Shown one piece after another: positions 7,110-15,471 of a DNA stretch of 33,475 nucleotides. Position 1 is the stretch's first letter; each line of letters begins with the position of its first letter. The stretch covers positions 1-33,475 of the forward strand of contig CAIRTN010000269.1 in NCBI GenBank assembly GCA_903881515.1, written 5' to 3'. The notes under the pieces were generated by a model. It saw only the letters and a list, made by a program, of their open reading frames with translations, was not told where the DNA came from and ran no database searches. The position numbers and the translations under genes are program-made. This DNA is from an uncultured Rhodospirillales bacterium. GTDB lineage: Bacteria > Pseudomonadota > Alphaproteobacteria > Acetobacterales > Acetobacteraceae.

Positions 7110-8071
7110 TGACCATCATGACCTATTCCGCCGCCGCCAAGGCGGCGCTCGCCGAGGAAATGCGCCGCGACCCGTATGTGTGGGCGGTGGGCGAGGATCT
7201 CGGGCGGGGCGGCGTGTTCGGCCAGTATGCCGGGCTGGTCGAGGAATTCGGCCCCGACCGCATTTCCGACGCGCCGATCAGCGAAGCCGCGATCATGGGC
7301 GCCTGCGTTGGCGCGGCGATGACCGGCACAAGGCCGGTGGTGGAGATGCGCTTCTCCGACTTCGCACTGTGCGCCGTGGACGAGCTGGTGAACCAGGCCG
7401 CGAAGGCCAGGTTCATGTTCGGCGGGCAGTCGAAGGTGCCGCTGGTGGTGCGCGAGCCGATCGGCATGTGGCGGTCCTCGGCGGCGCAGCATTCGCAGTC
7501 GCTGGAATCCTGGTACGCGCATATTCCCGGTCTGGTGGTGGTCTGCCCCTCCACTCCCGCCGACAACAAGGCGCTGCTGAAGGCGGCGATCCGTTGTGAC
7601 GACCCGGTGGTCTACATGGAGCACAAGAACCTCTGGCCCATGGAGGGTGAGGTTCCCGACGGCGAAATCCTGCTGCCGTTCGGCAAGGCAAGGCAGGTGC
7701 AGCAGGGCGGCGATATCACCATGGTTTCCTGGTCGGCCCAGGTGCATGTCTGCGCCGAAGCGGCGAAGAGTCTGGCGGCCGAGGGTATCGGCGTCGATCT
7801 GTGGGATCTGCGCACGCTCTGGCCGTGGGACCGCGAGGCGATCCTGACCAGTGCTGCGAAAACCGGCCGCGCGGTGATCGTGCACGAAGCGGTACAGGTC
7901 GGCGGTTTCGGCGCCGAGATCGCCGCCACCATTGCCGAGCACACCGGCGCCCGCGTCTCCCGCCTAGGCGCACCCAGGGCCCCGATCGGCTACGCCCCCC
8001 CGGTCGAAAACGCCGTCCGCGTCACCGCCTCGCAAATAGTTGCGCACGCCCGAACCGCCCTTAACGGCTAA
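7109..8071 (+). CDS. ThDP-dependent dehydrogenase E1 component, beta subunit
   Basis: 320-aa transketolase-like beta subunit that pairs with the preceding alpha subunit. Typical stretches are VGEDLGRGGVFG (near residue 27), DAPISEAAIMG (the Glu that activates ThDP in E1 enzymes), EMRFSDFALCAVDEL, AQHSQSLESWYAHIPGL, VVVCPSTPADNKALL and VYMEHKNLW. The C-terminal domain has VDLWDLRTLWPWDREAI and VIVHEAVQVGGFGAEIAA. GAGGAGG lies just upstream of the ATG, inside the alpha gene. Directly after the stop comes a palindromic AT-rich repeat, then another ThDP enzyme gene 66 bp on. The sequence fits AcoB or PdhB equally, so I give no symbol. Confidence 0.92.
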   Translation: MTIMTYSAAAKAALAEEMRRDPYVWAVGEDLGRGGVFGQYAGLVEEFGPDRISDAPISEAAIMGACVGAAMTGTRPVVEMRFSDFALCAVDELVNQAAKARFMFGGQSKVPLVVREPIGMWRSSAAQHSQSLESWYAHIPGLVVVCPSTPADNKALLKAAIRCDDPVVYMEHKNLWPMEGEVPDGEILLPFGKARQVQQGGDITMVSWSAQVHVCAEAAKSLAAEGIGVDLWDLRTLWPWDREAILTSAAKTGRAVIVHEAVQVGGFGAEIAATIAEHTGARVSRLGAPRAPIGYAPPVENAVRVTASQIVAHARTALNG

Positions 8072-8103
8072 AAGTTTTTTGCTTCTTTTTTCCAAAAAAG
8101 AAG
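8070..8103 (+). repeat. Palindromic AT-rich dispersed repeat, copy A
   Basis: AAAAGTTTTTTG followed by a perfect inverted repeat: arms CTTCTTTTTT (8082-8091) and AAAAAAGAAG (8094-8103) with a CC loop. Two related copies lie at 12151-12187 and 12231-12263. The transcript would form an A/U hairpin. It sits between the E1 beta gene and the next ThDP-enzyme gene and may weakly terminate or separate the two units. The low GC content stands out sharply from its surroundings. Confidence 0.8.
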
Positions 8104-8137
8104 AACGCTTGTTTTCTGACTTCCTTGGAGTTGATTG

Positions 8138-9865
8138 ATGGCAACGAATGAAATGACCGGCGGCGAAGCCCTGGTCCGCATGATCCAGGCCTTCGAAGGC
8201 GGTCCGATGTTCGGCATGGGCGGTTTCCAGCTGCTGCCGTTCTATGACGCCGCCCGGCGCCTGGACCTCGCCCACCATCTTATCAACGACGAGCGCGCCG
8301 CCGTGTTCATCGCTGATGCCTATGCCAAGGTGACCGGGCGGGTCGGGCTGGCCGATGCCACGCTCGGGCCGGGGGCGACCAATCTGGTGACCGGGCTGGT
8401 GGAGGCGCTGAACGCCGGCACACCGATGGTGGTGCTGATCGGCGATGCGCATCGCGACCATGCCTGGAAGAACATGACGCAGGAGAGCCGGCAGACCGAG
8501 ATTTTGCGTCCGGCCTGCAAGGAGCTGCTGCGCGTGGAGGCGATCCACCGCATTCCGGAGTTGATGCGCCGCGCCTTCCGGGTGGCGACGTCTGGCCGGC
8601 CCGGGCCGGTGGTGGTCGATGTGCCGGAGGATATCTGCCACGCGACCTGGGGCTTCGAGGAGGACGCGTTCAGCGCCGATCCGCGCTGTACCGCGGCGCC
8701 GTCAGTGCGCTCGGTGCCGGATTTCGCCAGCCTGCGGCAGGCGGCGAACGAGATTGCCGAGGCGAAGCGGCCGATCCTGCTGGCCGGCGGCGGCGTGCAC
8801 CTGAGCGGCGCGGCGGATGTGCTGACCCGGTTCGCGCAGGCGTTCAACCTGCCGGTGGCGCATACGATGACCGGCAAGGGCGCGATTCCCTGCACGCATC
8901 CGCTGAGCGCCGGGCTGTTCGGGCGCTATGACCGGATCGCCAACGGGCTGATCGCGGAGGCCGACCTGATCGTGGTGCTCGGCTGCAAGCTGGGCGAGAT
9001 TGCCACCAAGCGGTTCACCGTGCCGCCGGCCGGCAAGCGGATCATCCATATCGACATCGTCGCCGAGGAATTCGGCCGCACCGTCGAGCCGGAGCTGTGC
9101 TTGTGGGGCGATGCGCGGGAGACGCTGATGGCGCTGATCGGCCTGATGGGGCCGCAGGCGACGGCGATAGCCACGCGCCAGGCCGCGTATGCCGAGGAAG
9201 TTGCGGCGAAGATGGCCGCGTGGCGCCAGGGCGTGATGCCGCGGCTGACCAGCGATGAGACTCCGGTCAACATGGCCAGGCTGATGCACGAGCTGAATAA
9301 CCTGATGCCGGAGGACGGCATTCTGGTCGCCGATGGCGGGTTCGCCGCGCATTGGGGCGGGCTGCTGTATGACACCAAGGCGCCCGGGCGCGGCTTCGTG
9401 CCGGATCGTGGTTTTGCCTCCATCGGCTACGGCCTGCCGGGTGCGATGGGCGCCGCGTTGGCCGCGCCGGATCGCAAGGTGGTCAGCCTGACCGGCGATG
9501 GCGGCTTCAACATGATGCTTGGCGAGTTGGAGACTGCGCGCCGGCTGAACCTGTCGTTCACCATCGTCGTGGTGAACAACGCGGCCTCCGGCTACGTGAA
9601 GGCGTTGCAGCATTTGATGTACGGCGCGGGCAGCTATCATGCCTCCGACCTTGCCGAGACCAACTACGCCGTGGTCGCCAACGCGTTGGGGGTGCGCGGC
9701 ATCCGTGTCGAGCAGCCGGGCGAGTTGGCCGCGGCGCTGCAGACCGGGCTGTCGAGCCAGGGGCCGACGGTGATCGACCTGGTGGTGACCCGCGATCCGG
9801 CGAAGATGCTGCCGGCGGTGGATAATCGCGCGGTGCAGGTGAAAAAGGGTGATCGCGTTGCCTGA
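8138..9865 (+). CDS. Acetolactate-synthase-like ThDP-dependent enzyme
   Basis: 575-aa three-domain thiamine diphosphate enzyme of the acetolactate synthase / glyoxylate carboligase / 2-oxoacid decarboxylase superfamily. The N-terminal PYR domain has the activating Glu52 in NDERAAVFIADAYAK. The central domain has PILLAGGGVHLSGAADVL. The C-terminal PP domain has the ThDP motif GDGGFNMMLGELETA (about residue 452 on) ending VVVNN. The opening motif GGEALVRMIQAFEGGPMFGMGG shows it is not a standard IlvB. No small regulatory subunit is nearby, so a catabolic lyase or decarboxylase is more likely than branched-chain amino-acid synthesis. The start at 8138 is supported by TTGGAG 7 bp upstream. The next gene overlaps its 3' end. 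Confidence 0.9.
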   Translation: MATNEMTGGEALVRMIQAFEGGPMFGMGGFQLLPFYDAARRLDLAHHLINDERAAVFIADAYAKVTGRVGLADATLGPGATNLVTGLVEALNAGTPMVVLIGDAHRDHAWKNMTQESRQTEILRPACKELLRVEAIHRIPELMRRAFRVATSGRPGPVVVDVPEDICHATWGFEEDAFSADPRCTAAPSVRSVPDFASLRQAANEIAEAKRPILLAGGGVHLSGAADVLTRFAQAFNLPVAHTMTGKGAIPCTHPLSAGLFGRYDRIANGLIAEADLIVVLGCKLGEIATKRFTVPPAGKRIIHIDIVAEEFGRTVEPELCLWGDARETLMALIGLMGPQATAIATRQAAYAEEVAAKMAAWRQGVMPRLTSDETPVNMARLMHELNNLMPEDGILVADGGFAAHWGGLLYDTKAPGRGFVPDRGFASIGYGLPGAMGAALAAPDRKVVSLTGDGGFNMMLGELETARRLNLSFTIVVVNNAASGYVKALQHLMYGAGSYHASDLAETNYAVVANALGVRGIRVEQPGELAAALQTGLSSQGPTVIDLVVTRDPAKMLPAVDNRAVQVKKGDRVA

Positions 9866-10667
9866 TCGCCCATCTGCGCCAAAGCTTGCCGATCGCGTCG
9901 CCCTCGTTTTCGGCGGCGGCGCGTCGGGCCCCGGATGGGGCAACGGCAAGTCCGCTTGTGTTGCCTATGCCCGCGCCGGCGCGAAAATCGTCGTGGTCGA
10001 CCGGGTGCGCGCGGCGGCCGAGGATACCGCGCACATGATTGCCATCGAGGGCGGCAAGGCCATCGCGCTGTCGGCCGATGTCACCAAGACGGCGGCGATC
10101 TCGGCGGCGGTGGAGGCCGCCGTTGCCCAGTACGGGCGGATCGACATCCTGCACAACAATGTCGGCATCACCGACATGGGCGCGCTGGAAGACATCACCG
10201 AGGCGCGCTGGAACAAGGTGATGGACGTCAACCTGACGGCCGTGGTGCGCACCTGCCGGCGGGTGATCCCGTTGATGCAGCACCAGGGCAAGGGCGTCAT
10301 CGTCAATATCTCGTCGCTCGCCGGCGCGGCGATCAACCGGTACCCCTGCTACTCCTATTTCGCCTCCAAGGCCGGGCTGAACCACCTGACCAAGGCGCTG
10401 GCGGTGCAGTACGCGCCGTACAACATCCGCGCCAACGCCATCATGCCCGGCATGATGGACACGCCGATGGTGCAACAGCAGATCGTCGGGCAATACACCG
10501 ACGCCGAGGCGATGGGCCGTGCCCGCGCCGCCCAGGTGCCGATGGGGCGCCAGGGCACCGGCTGGGATGTCGCACATGCCGCGGTGTTCCTGGCCTCCGA
10601 CGATGCCGCTTACATCACCGGGGTCTGCCTCCCGGTCGATGGCGGATTGAGCTGTCTGGCAGGGTGA
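9849..10667 (+). CDS. Short-chain dehydrogenase/reductase with variant glycine-rich loop
   Basis: 272-aa NAD(P)-dependent oxidoreductase of the classical SDR type. The cofactor loop [15 protein letters not shown] (21-35) is longer than the usual TGxxxGIG. Other marks are HNNVG (102-106) in place of NNAG, catalytic NISS (Ser155/156), Tyr170 and Lys174 in YFASK, and the tail [16 protein letters not shown]. The Val-Val-Asp at the end of beta-2 (about 49-51) suggests NAD preference. The start is GTG 9849, or TTG 9858, which has AAGGG at a better distance. Both overlap the end of the ThDP-enzyme gene, so translation is coupled. It probably oxidises or reduces a sugar-acid or hydroxyketone intermediate of the same pathway. 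Confidence 0.88.
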   Translation: MIALPDRPSAPKLADRVALVFGGGASGPGWGNGKSACVAYARAGAKIVVVDRVRAAAEDTAHMIAIEGGKAIALSADVTKTAAISAAVEAAVAQYGRIDILHNNVGITDMGALEDITEARWNKVMDVNLTAVVRTCRRVIPLMQHQGKGVIVNISSLAGAAINRYPCYSYFASKAGLNHLTKALAVQYAPYNIRANAIMPGMMDTPMVQQQIVGQYTDAEAMGRARAAQVPMGRQGTGWDVAHAAVFLASDDAAYITGVCLPVDGGLSCLAG

Positions 10668-10677
10668 GGAGCGCGTG

Positions 10678-11661
10678 ATGCAACTGGGAATGATCGGCCT
10701 CGGCCGGATGGGCGGCAACATCGTGCGCCGCCTGATGCGGGCCGGGCATCACTGCGTCGCCTATGACGCCGAGCCGAAGACCGTCGCCGCACTCGCGGCC
10801 GAGGGCGCGGCGCCGGCGGACTCGCTGGCCTCGCTGATCGCGCAGCTTGCCCCGCCACGCGCGGTGTGGGTGATGCTGCCGGCCGGCGAGATCACCGAGG
10901 CCACCATCGCTACGCTGGCAACGCTGCTTTCCCCCGGCGACATCCTGATCGACGGCGGGAACGCCAACTTCAAGGACGATATCCGTCGCGCCGAGACCCT
11001 GGCGCCGAAAGGCATCCGCTACCTCGACGTCGGCACCTCCGGCGGCGTCTGGGGTCTGGAGCGCGGCTACAGCCTGATGATCGGGGGCGACCGCACCGCC
11101 TTCGAACATCTCGATCCGATCTTCGCAGCCCTCGCCCAGGGCTATGGCAGCATTCCCCGCACGCCGGACCGCGAGGGCCGCGATCCGCGCGTCGAACAGG
11201 GCTACCTCTACTGCGGCCCGGCCGGGGCGGGGCATTTCGTGAAGATGGTCCATAACGGCATCGAATACGGCATGATGCAGGCAATGGCCGAGGGCTTCGA
11301 CATCCTGAAGAACCGCGCCAGCCCGTCACTGCCCGCCAACGCCCGCTATGATCTCGACCTCGCCGACGTCGCCGAGGTCTGGCGCCGTGGCTCGGTGGTG
11401 TCCTCCTGGCTGCTCGACCTCACCTCCCATGCCCTGGCACGCGAGGGCGACCTCGGCTCGTTCTCCGGCAGCGTGGCCGATAGTGGCGAAGGCCGCTGGA
11501 CCATCGAGGCCGCGATCGAGGAAGCCGTGCCGGCCGACGTGCTCGCCGCCGCGTTGTTCACCCGCTTCCGCTCGCGACAGGATCACACCTTCGCCGAGAA
11601 GGTGCTCTCCGCGATGCGCTGGGGCTTCGGCGGGCATGTCGAGACGGGCAAGAAAGGGTGA
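10678..11661 (+). CDS. gnd: 6-phosphogluconate dehydrogenase, decarboxylating (short form)
   Basis: 327-aa short-form enzyme that oxidises 6-phosphogluconate to ribulose 5-phosphate and CO2. The Rossmann start [11 protein letters not shown] is followed by [26 protein letters not shown] and [14 protein letters not shown], which holds the catalytic Lys and the substrate-binding His-Asn. The length (327 versus about 470 aa) fits the YqeC/GndA short type, often NAD-linked. GAGGAG lies 6 bp before the ATG. The stop overlaps the GTG start of the gluconokinase gene (GTGA). Coupling to gntK makes a full gluconate to ribulose-5-phosphate step. Confidence 0.93.
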   Translation: MQLGMIGLGRMGGNIVRRLMRAGHHCVAYDAEPKTVAALAAEGAAPADSLASLIAQLAPPRAVWVMLPAGEITEATIATLATLLSPGDILIDGGNANFKDDIRRAETLAPKGIRYLDVGTSGGVWGLERGYSLMIGGDRTAFEHLDPIFAALAQGYGSIPRTPDREGRDPRVEQGYLYCGPAGAGHFVKMVHNGIEYGMMQAMAEGFDILKNRASPSLPANARYDLDLADVAEVWRRGSVVSSWLLDLTSHALAREGDLGSFSGSVADSGEGRWTIEAAIEEAVPADVLAAALFTRFRSRQDHTFAEKVLSAMRWGFGGHVETGKKG

Positions 11662-12146
11662 CGATCATCCTGGTGATGGGCGTCGCCGGCTGCGGCAAGA
11701 CCACGGTCGGCGAGCAACTCGCAGCACACCTCGGCGTGCCGTTCCAGGAAGGCGACGCGCTGCACCCGCCGTCCAACGTCGCCAAGATGTCGGGCGGCAC
11801 GCCGCTGGATGATTCCGATCGCCTGCCCTGGCTGCAGATCATCGCCGGCGTGATCGACTCCTGGCGCGTTGCGGGTACCGGGGGCGTGGTGACCTGCTCG
11901 GCCCTGAAACGCCGCTATCGCGACATCCTGCGCGCCGGGCACAGCGACGTGCGGCTGATCTACCTGCGCGGGAGCCGCGGCCTGATCGGCGAACGGCTGG
12001 CGGCGCGCAAGGGGCACTTTATGCCGCCGGCTTTGCTCGATAGCCAGTTTGCGACGTTGGAGGAGCCCACATCTGACGAGGACCCGATTACGCTGGATGT
12101 GGGTTTGGCGCCGGAAGAAATCGTTAAGCAAGCGGTAGAAAGGTAA
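11658..12146 (+). CDS. gntK: Gluconokinase
   Basis: 162-aa P-loop kinase that phosphorylates D-gluconate to 6-phosphogluconate. The Walker A motif is GVAGCGKTT (8-16). Family signatures are [52 protein letters not shown], and [22 protein letters not shown]. The length matches the usual 160-180 aa. It starts at a GTG overlapping the gnd stop (GTGA), so its product feeds the next enzyme directly. It is the last gene of the plus-strand cluster and is followed at once by an inverted-repeat element that can act as a terminator. No gluconate transporter gene is in the window. Confidence 0.93.
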   Translation: MTIILVMGVAGCGKTTVGEQLAAHLGVPFQEGDALHPPSNVAKMSGGTPLDDSDRLPWLQIIAGVIDSWRVAGTGGVVTCSALKRRYRDILRAGHSDVRLIYLRGSRGLIGERLAARKGHFMPPALLDSQFATLEEPTSDEDPITLDVGLAPEEIVKQAVER

Positions 12147-12150
12147 GAGT

Positions 12151-12187
12151 CTTCTTTTTCTGAAGAAAAAGAAGCAAAAAGACTTTT
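12151..12187 (-). repeat. Palindromic AT-rich dispersed repeat, copy B
   Basis: On the minus strand it reads AAAAGTCTTTTTGCTTC and continues into the hairpin. Perfect 10-bp arms CTTCTTTTTC (12151-12160) and GAAAAAGAAG (12165-12174) flank a TGAA loop (plus-strand reading). It lies 4 bp after the gluconokinase stop and faces copy C. It probably forms a hairpin at the end of gntK transcripts. Related to copies at 8070 and 12231. Confidence 0.8.
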
Positions 12188-12230
12188 ATCCATTTGAGCC
12201 CATCGGTTGAATCGCACGAGCTTTATTAGA

Positions 12231-12263
12231 AAAAGTTTTTGCTTCTTTTTTTCAAAAAAGAAG
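12231..12263 (+). repeat. Palindromic AT-rich dispersed repeat, copy C
   Basis: AAAAGTTTTTG followed by arms CTTCTTTTTT (12242-12251) and AAAAAAGAAG (12254-12263) with a TC loop. It lies 11 bp beyond the stop of aapP. Copies B and C are inverted relative to each other across a 43-bp spacer between the convergent gntK and aapP genes, so each follows its gene in the same orientation. This fits a bidirectional transcription-end function. Confidence 0.8.
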
Positions 12264-12274
12264 CCCTTCCTTCC

Positions 12275-13030
12275 TCAGTGCCCCCGCAAAATCTGCGACA
12301 GAAACAGCTTCAACCGGTCGGTTTGTGGGTTTTCGAACATCTCGCTCGGTTTGCCGCTCTCGACGATCTCGCCCTGGTCCATGAACACCACGCGGTCGGC
12401 AACCTGACGCGCGAAGCCCATCTCGTGGGTGACGCACACCATGGTCATGCCGTCCTCGGCCAGGCCGATCATGGTGTCGAGCACTTCCTTGATCATTTCC
12501 GGATCGAGCGCCGAGGTCGGCTCGTCGAACAGCATGATCTTCGGCTTCATGCACAGCGCCCGCGCGATCGCCACGCGCTGCTGCTGGCCGCCCGAAAGTT
12601 GGCCGGGATATTTCTTCGCCTGCTCGGGGATCTTCACGCGGCGCAGGAAGTCCATCGCCAGCGACTCCGCCTCATCCTTCGGCATCTTGCGCACCCAGAT
12701 CGGCGCCAGGGTGCAATTCTCCAGGATGGTCAGATGCGGGAACAGGTTGAACGACTGAAACACCATGCCGACCTCGCGGCGGATGGTATCCAGCGCGCGC
12801 AGATCGTCGGTCAGCTCGGTGCCGTCGACAACGATGCGGCCTTCCTGGTGCACTTCCAGCCGGTTGATGCAGCGGATCATGGTGGATTTGCCCGAGCCGG
12901 ACGGCCCGCACACCACCACTTTTTCCTTCTGCTTCACGGTCATCGACACGTCGCGCAGCACATGCATCGCGCCGTACCACTTGTTGACCTTGTCCAGCAC
13001 GATTGCCGCTTCGGTGTTGCTCTCGCTCAT
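12275..13030 (-). CDS. aapP: Amino-acid ABC transporter ATP-binding protein
   Basis: 251-aa ATPase of the polar amino-acid uptake family (GlnQ/AapP). It has Walker [10 protein letters not shown] (42-50), a Q-loop in [16 protein letters not shown], signature [15 protein letters not shown], Walker [16 protein letters not shown] and switch VTHEMGFAR. It energises import through the AapQ-AapM pore. The start at 13030 follows GGGGAA and begins 13 bp after the aapM stop. It is the last gene of aapJQMP, the general L-amino-acid permease known from rhizobia. The palindromic repeat just past its stop probably ends the transcript. Confidence 0.94.
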   Translation of the reverse strand: MSESNTEAAIVLDKVNKWYGAMHVLRDVSMTVKQKEKVVVCGPSGSGKSTMIRCINRLEVHQEGRIVVDGTELTDDLRALDTIRREVGMVFQSFNLFPHLTILENCTLAPIWVRKMPKDEAESLAMDFLRRVKIPEQAKKYPGQLSGGQQQRVAIARALCMKPKIMLFDEPTSALDPEMIKEVLDTMIGLAEDGMTMVCVTHEMGFARQVADRVVFMDQGEIVESGKPSEMFENPQTDRLKLFLSQILRGH

Positions 13031-13043
13031 CGTGTGGTTCCCC

Positions 13044-14183
13044 TCAGCGGCGACGTGATTTGTTGAATTCGGTTTCCAGCCCACGGCTGTAGCGCGCCAT
13101 GGACCAGCAGAACACGAAATAGATGGCAGCCAGAACGACATAGACCTCGGTGCTGTAGCCCTGCCAGATCGGTTCGGCCAGCGCGACCTTGCCGGCGGTC
13201 AGCAGATCGAAAATTCCGACGATCAGCACCAGCGACGTATCCTTGAAGAACCCGATGAAGGTGTTCACGAGCGGCGGAATCACCAGCCGCAACGCCTGCG
13301 GTAGGATGATGAAGAGCGTCTTGTGCCAATACGACAAACCCAAAGCATCGGCAGCTTCGTATTGCCCCTTCGGCAGCGTCTGCAATCCTGCGCGCACGAT
13401 CTCAGCCAAGTACGCGCCGGCAAACAGTACCACGGCCACCTGCACCCGCAGCAGCTTGTCCGGGTTGAACCCCACCGGCATGAACAGCGGGAACATCGCA
13501 CTTGCCATGAACAGCCAGGCGATCAGCGGCACGCCACGGATCAGCTCGACATACACCACGCACAGCAGCTTCACCGCCGGCAGCTCGGTCGAACGCCGTC
13601 CCAGCGCCACGAAAATCGCCAGCGGGAATGAGAGCGCCAGCCCGAACGTGGCGATAATCAGCGTGATCGGCAGCCCGCCCCACTCGTCCTGCGGCACATA
13701 GAGCAGACCGAACACACCACCCCACATCAGCACGCCGATCGCCGTCAGCACCCCGATCCAGATCAACACCAGTTCCGCTCGCCAGAACCGCCGCATCGCG
13801 GAGACGACGTAGAGCCCGATGAACAGCACGATGCAGATCGCCGCGCGCCACTGCTCGTCGAACGGATAGCGGCCGAAGAGGATGAACCGGTACTTGTCCC
13901 CGATCACCGCCCAGCAGGCGCCGAACCCCTTGGCGTCGCGACACGCGGTCGGATCGAGCTTGCCCGGCGCGGTTTCCGGCACCGACCACACCGCGTGCAG
14001 GAATGCCCAGTCGACGAACGAGATGATCCACTTCACCCCGAAATACAGCAGCAGCAGCGTGACCGCCGACGAAATCCAGCTGTTGAAAAGGTTGACCCGC
14101 ATCCAGGCCAGCGGCCCGATCGCCAACGCCGAAGGCTGCTCGCGGGTGGGTACCGAGGAAGACGCGACGATCGTGGTGCTCAT
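13044..14183 (-). CDS. aapM: General L-amino-acid ABC transporter permease
   Basis: 379-aa inner-membrane permease with about eight hydrophobic segments. A soluble Cys-containing loop ([20 protein letters not shown]) between the first segments is characteristic of AapM. The C-terminal permease domain has the EAA-type loop [20 protein letters not shown], and [12 protein letters not shown]. The start at 14183 was chosen because it lies 4 bp after the aapQ stop with GGAGCG upstream; longer versions would extend into aapQ. With AapQ it forms the transmembrane pore of the transporter. Confidence 0.92.
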   Translation of the reverse strand: MSTTIVASSSVPTREQPSALAIGPLAWMRVNLFNSWISSAVTLLLLYFGVKWIISFVDWAFLHAVWSVPETAPGKLDPTACRDAKGFGACWAVIGDKYRFILFGRYPFDEQWRAAICIVLFIGLYVVSAMRRFWRAELVLIWIGVLTAIGVLMWGGVFGLLYVPQDEWGGLPITLIIATFGLALSFPLAIFVALGRRSTELPAVKLLCVVYVELIRGVPLIAWLFMASAMFPLFMPVGFNPDKLLRVQVAVVLFAGAYLAEIVRAGLQTLPKGQYEAADALGLSYWHKTLFIILPQALRLVIPPLVNTFIGFFKDTSLVLIVGIFDLLTAGKVALAEPIWQGYSTEVYVVLAAIYFVFCWSMARYSRGLETEFNKSRRR

Positions 14184-14187
14184 TGTC

Positions 14188-15396
14188 TCAGCGCTCCACC
14201 AGCGCGACCCGCGCATTGTACCAGTTCATGAACAGGCTGATCGACAGGCTGATCACCAGATACAGCAGCCCGATCATGAAGATGCCCTCGATCGCCTGCC
14301 CGGTCTGGTTCAGCGTGGTGTTGGCGATCGACACCATGTCCTGATAGCCGATGGCCACCGCCAGCGAGGAATTCTTCGTCAGGTTCAGATACTGGCTGGT
14401 CATCGGCGGGATGATCACCCGCAGCGCCTGCGGCAGGATGATCTTGCGCAGGATGACGCCCTGGCGCAGCCCCAGCGCCCCGCCGGCCTCGATCTGGCCA
14501 TGCGGCACCGACAGAATGCCCGAGCGCACGATCTCCGCCACATAGGCCGAGGTGTAGATCACCAGGCCCAGCAGCAGCGCGAAATACTCCGGGCTCACCG
14601 TCAGGCCGCCCTGGAAATTGAACCCGCGCAACACCGGCCACTCGATGCTCCACGGCGCCCCCAGCGCCGCCCACACCGCCACCGGCACCGCGATCAGCAG
14701 CCCCAGCGCCACCGGCCACACGCGCGGCCGCACGCCGGTCGCGTCCTGGATCCGGTCCGCCCGTTTGCCGACATAATGGGTCGCCACGCAGCCCAGCACG
14801 AACGCGGCGAGCGCCCATAGATGCGGCGCCTCCCAGTTCAGCGCCGGCAGTTTCACGCCGCGGTTCGACAGAAACACCCCCGGCACCGGATTGAACGATT
14901 GCCGGGCCGCCGGCAGGCCTTGCAGCACGGTGTACCAGAACAGCAATTGCAGCAGCAGCGGGATGTCGCGCAGCACCTCGACATAGCTGGCGGTCAGCTT
15001 GGAGATCAGCCAGTTGCGCGACAGCCGCAGAATGCCGATCAGCGTGCCCAGCAGCGTCGCCAGCACCACGCCGACCACCGACACCTTCAGCGTGTTCAGC
15101 ACGCCGACGAACAGCGCATAGCCATAGGTGTTGATCGACGGTTCGTAGTCGATCATGTGCTCGCCGATCGGAATGCCGGCGGTGCGCCCCAGGAACTCGA
15201 ACCCGGTGGCAATCCTGCGGGCCTTCAGATTGGTCGAGGTATTGGAAACCAGATACCAGGCAATCGCGGCAAACCCGCCGATGATCACCACCTGCCAGAC
15301 GATGCTGCGAAACATCGGATCCGACCAGCTCAGGGTCATCCGCCGTTTCGGCGGCCGCTTCGACGAACTGGTGCGTGGATCAATGCTTGCTGACAT
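14188..15396 (-). CDS. aapQ: General L-amino-acid ABC transporter permease
   Basis: 402-aa permease with a positively charged N-terminus (SSSKRPPKRR) and hydrophobic segments from about residue 32. It has a long inserted region between the two halves of the permease domain, typical of AapQ. Diagnostic parts are LNTLKVSVVGVVLATLLG, YVEVLRDIPLLLQLLFWY, and the EAA-type loop EAGGALGLRQGVILRKIILP. It pairs with AapM. Its ribosome binding site is poor, and a strong stem-loop lies between aapJ and this gene. Both probably keep the membrane subunits well below the binding protein. Confidence 0.93.
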   Translation of the reverse strand: MSASIDPRTSSSKRPPKRRMTLSWSDPMFRSIVWQVVIIGGFAAIAWYLVSNTSTNLKARRIATGFEFLGRTAGIPIGEHMIDYEPSINTYGYALFVGVLNTLKVSVVGVVLATLLGTLIGILRLSRNWLISKLTASYVEVLRDIPLLLQLLFWYTVLQGLPAARQSFNPVPGVFLSNRGVKLPALNWEAPHLWALAAFVLGCVATHYVGKRADRIQDATGVRPRVWPVALGLLIAVPVAVWAALGAPWSIEWPVLRGFNFQGGLTVSPEYFALLLGLVIYTSAYVAEIVRSGILSVPHGQIEAGGALGLRQGVILRKIILPQALRVIIPPMTSQYLNLTKNSSLAVAIGYQDMVSIANTTLNQTGQAIEGIFMIGLLYLVISLSISLFMNWYNARVALVER

Positions 15397-15435
15397 TAAA
15401 TACTATTCTCGCCGGGCCAGAGAGACAGGCACGCG

Positions 15436-15457
15436 GCGGGGGCCTCGCAGCCCCCGC
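15436..15457 (-). promoter_or_regulatory. Stem-loop between aapJ and aapQ
   Basis: A perfect 8-bp stem, GCGGGGGC (15436-15443) with GCCCCCGC (15450-15457), and a 6-nt loop lie in the 75-bp gap after the aapJ stop. No T run follows in the transcribed (minus) direction, so it is not a full intrinsic terminator. Hairpins here commonly protect the binding-protein mRNA from 3' decay and cut read-through to the permease genes. Confidence 0.6.
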
Positions 15458-15471
15458 TTTGTGGTTTCAGA

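Noticed and set aside
8138-9865. Calling this gene ilvB (biosynthetic acetolactate synthase)
   Set aside because: No ilvN/ilvH small subunit or ilvC follows, the N-terminal sequence is atypical, and the neighbours are catabolic.
12147-12240. Short peptide genes reading through the AT-rich repeats ([14 protein letters not shown]-type)
   Set aside because: The peptides are just translations of the palindromic repeat, lack ribosome binding sites, and differ between copies as the DNA stem varies.
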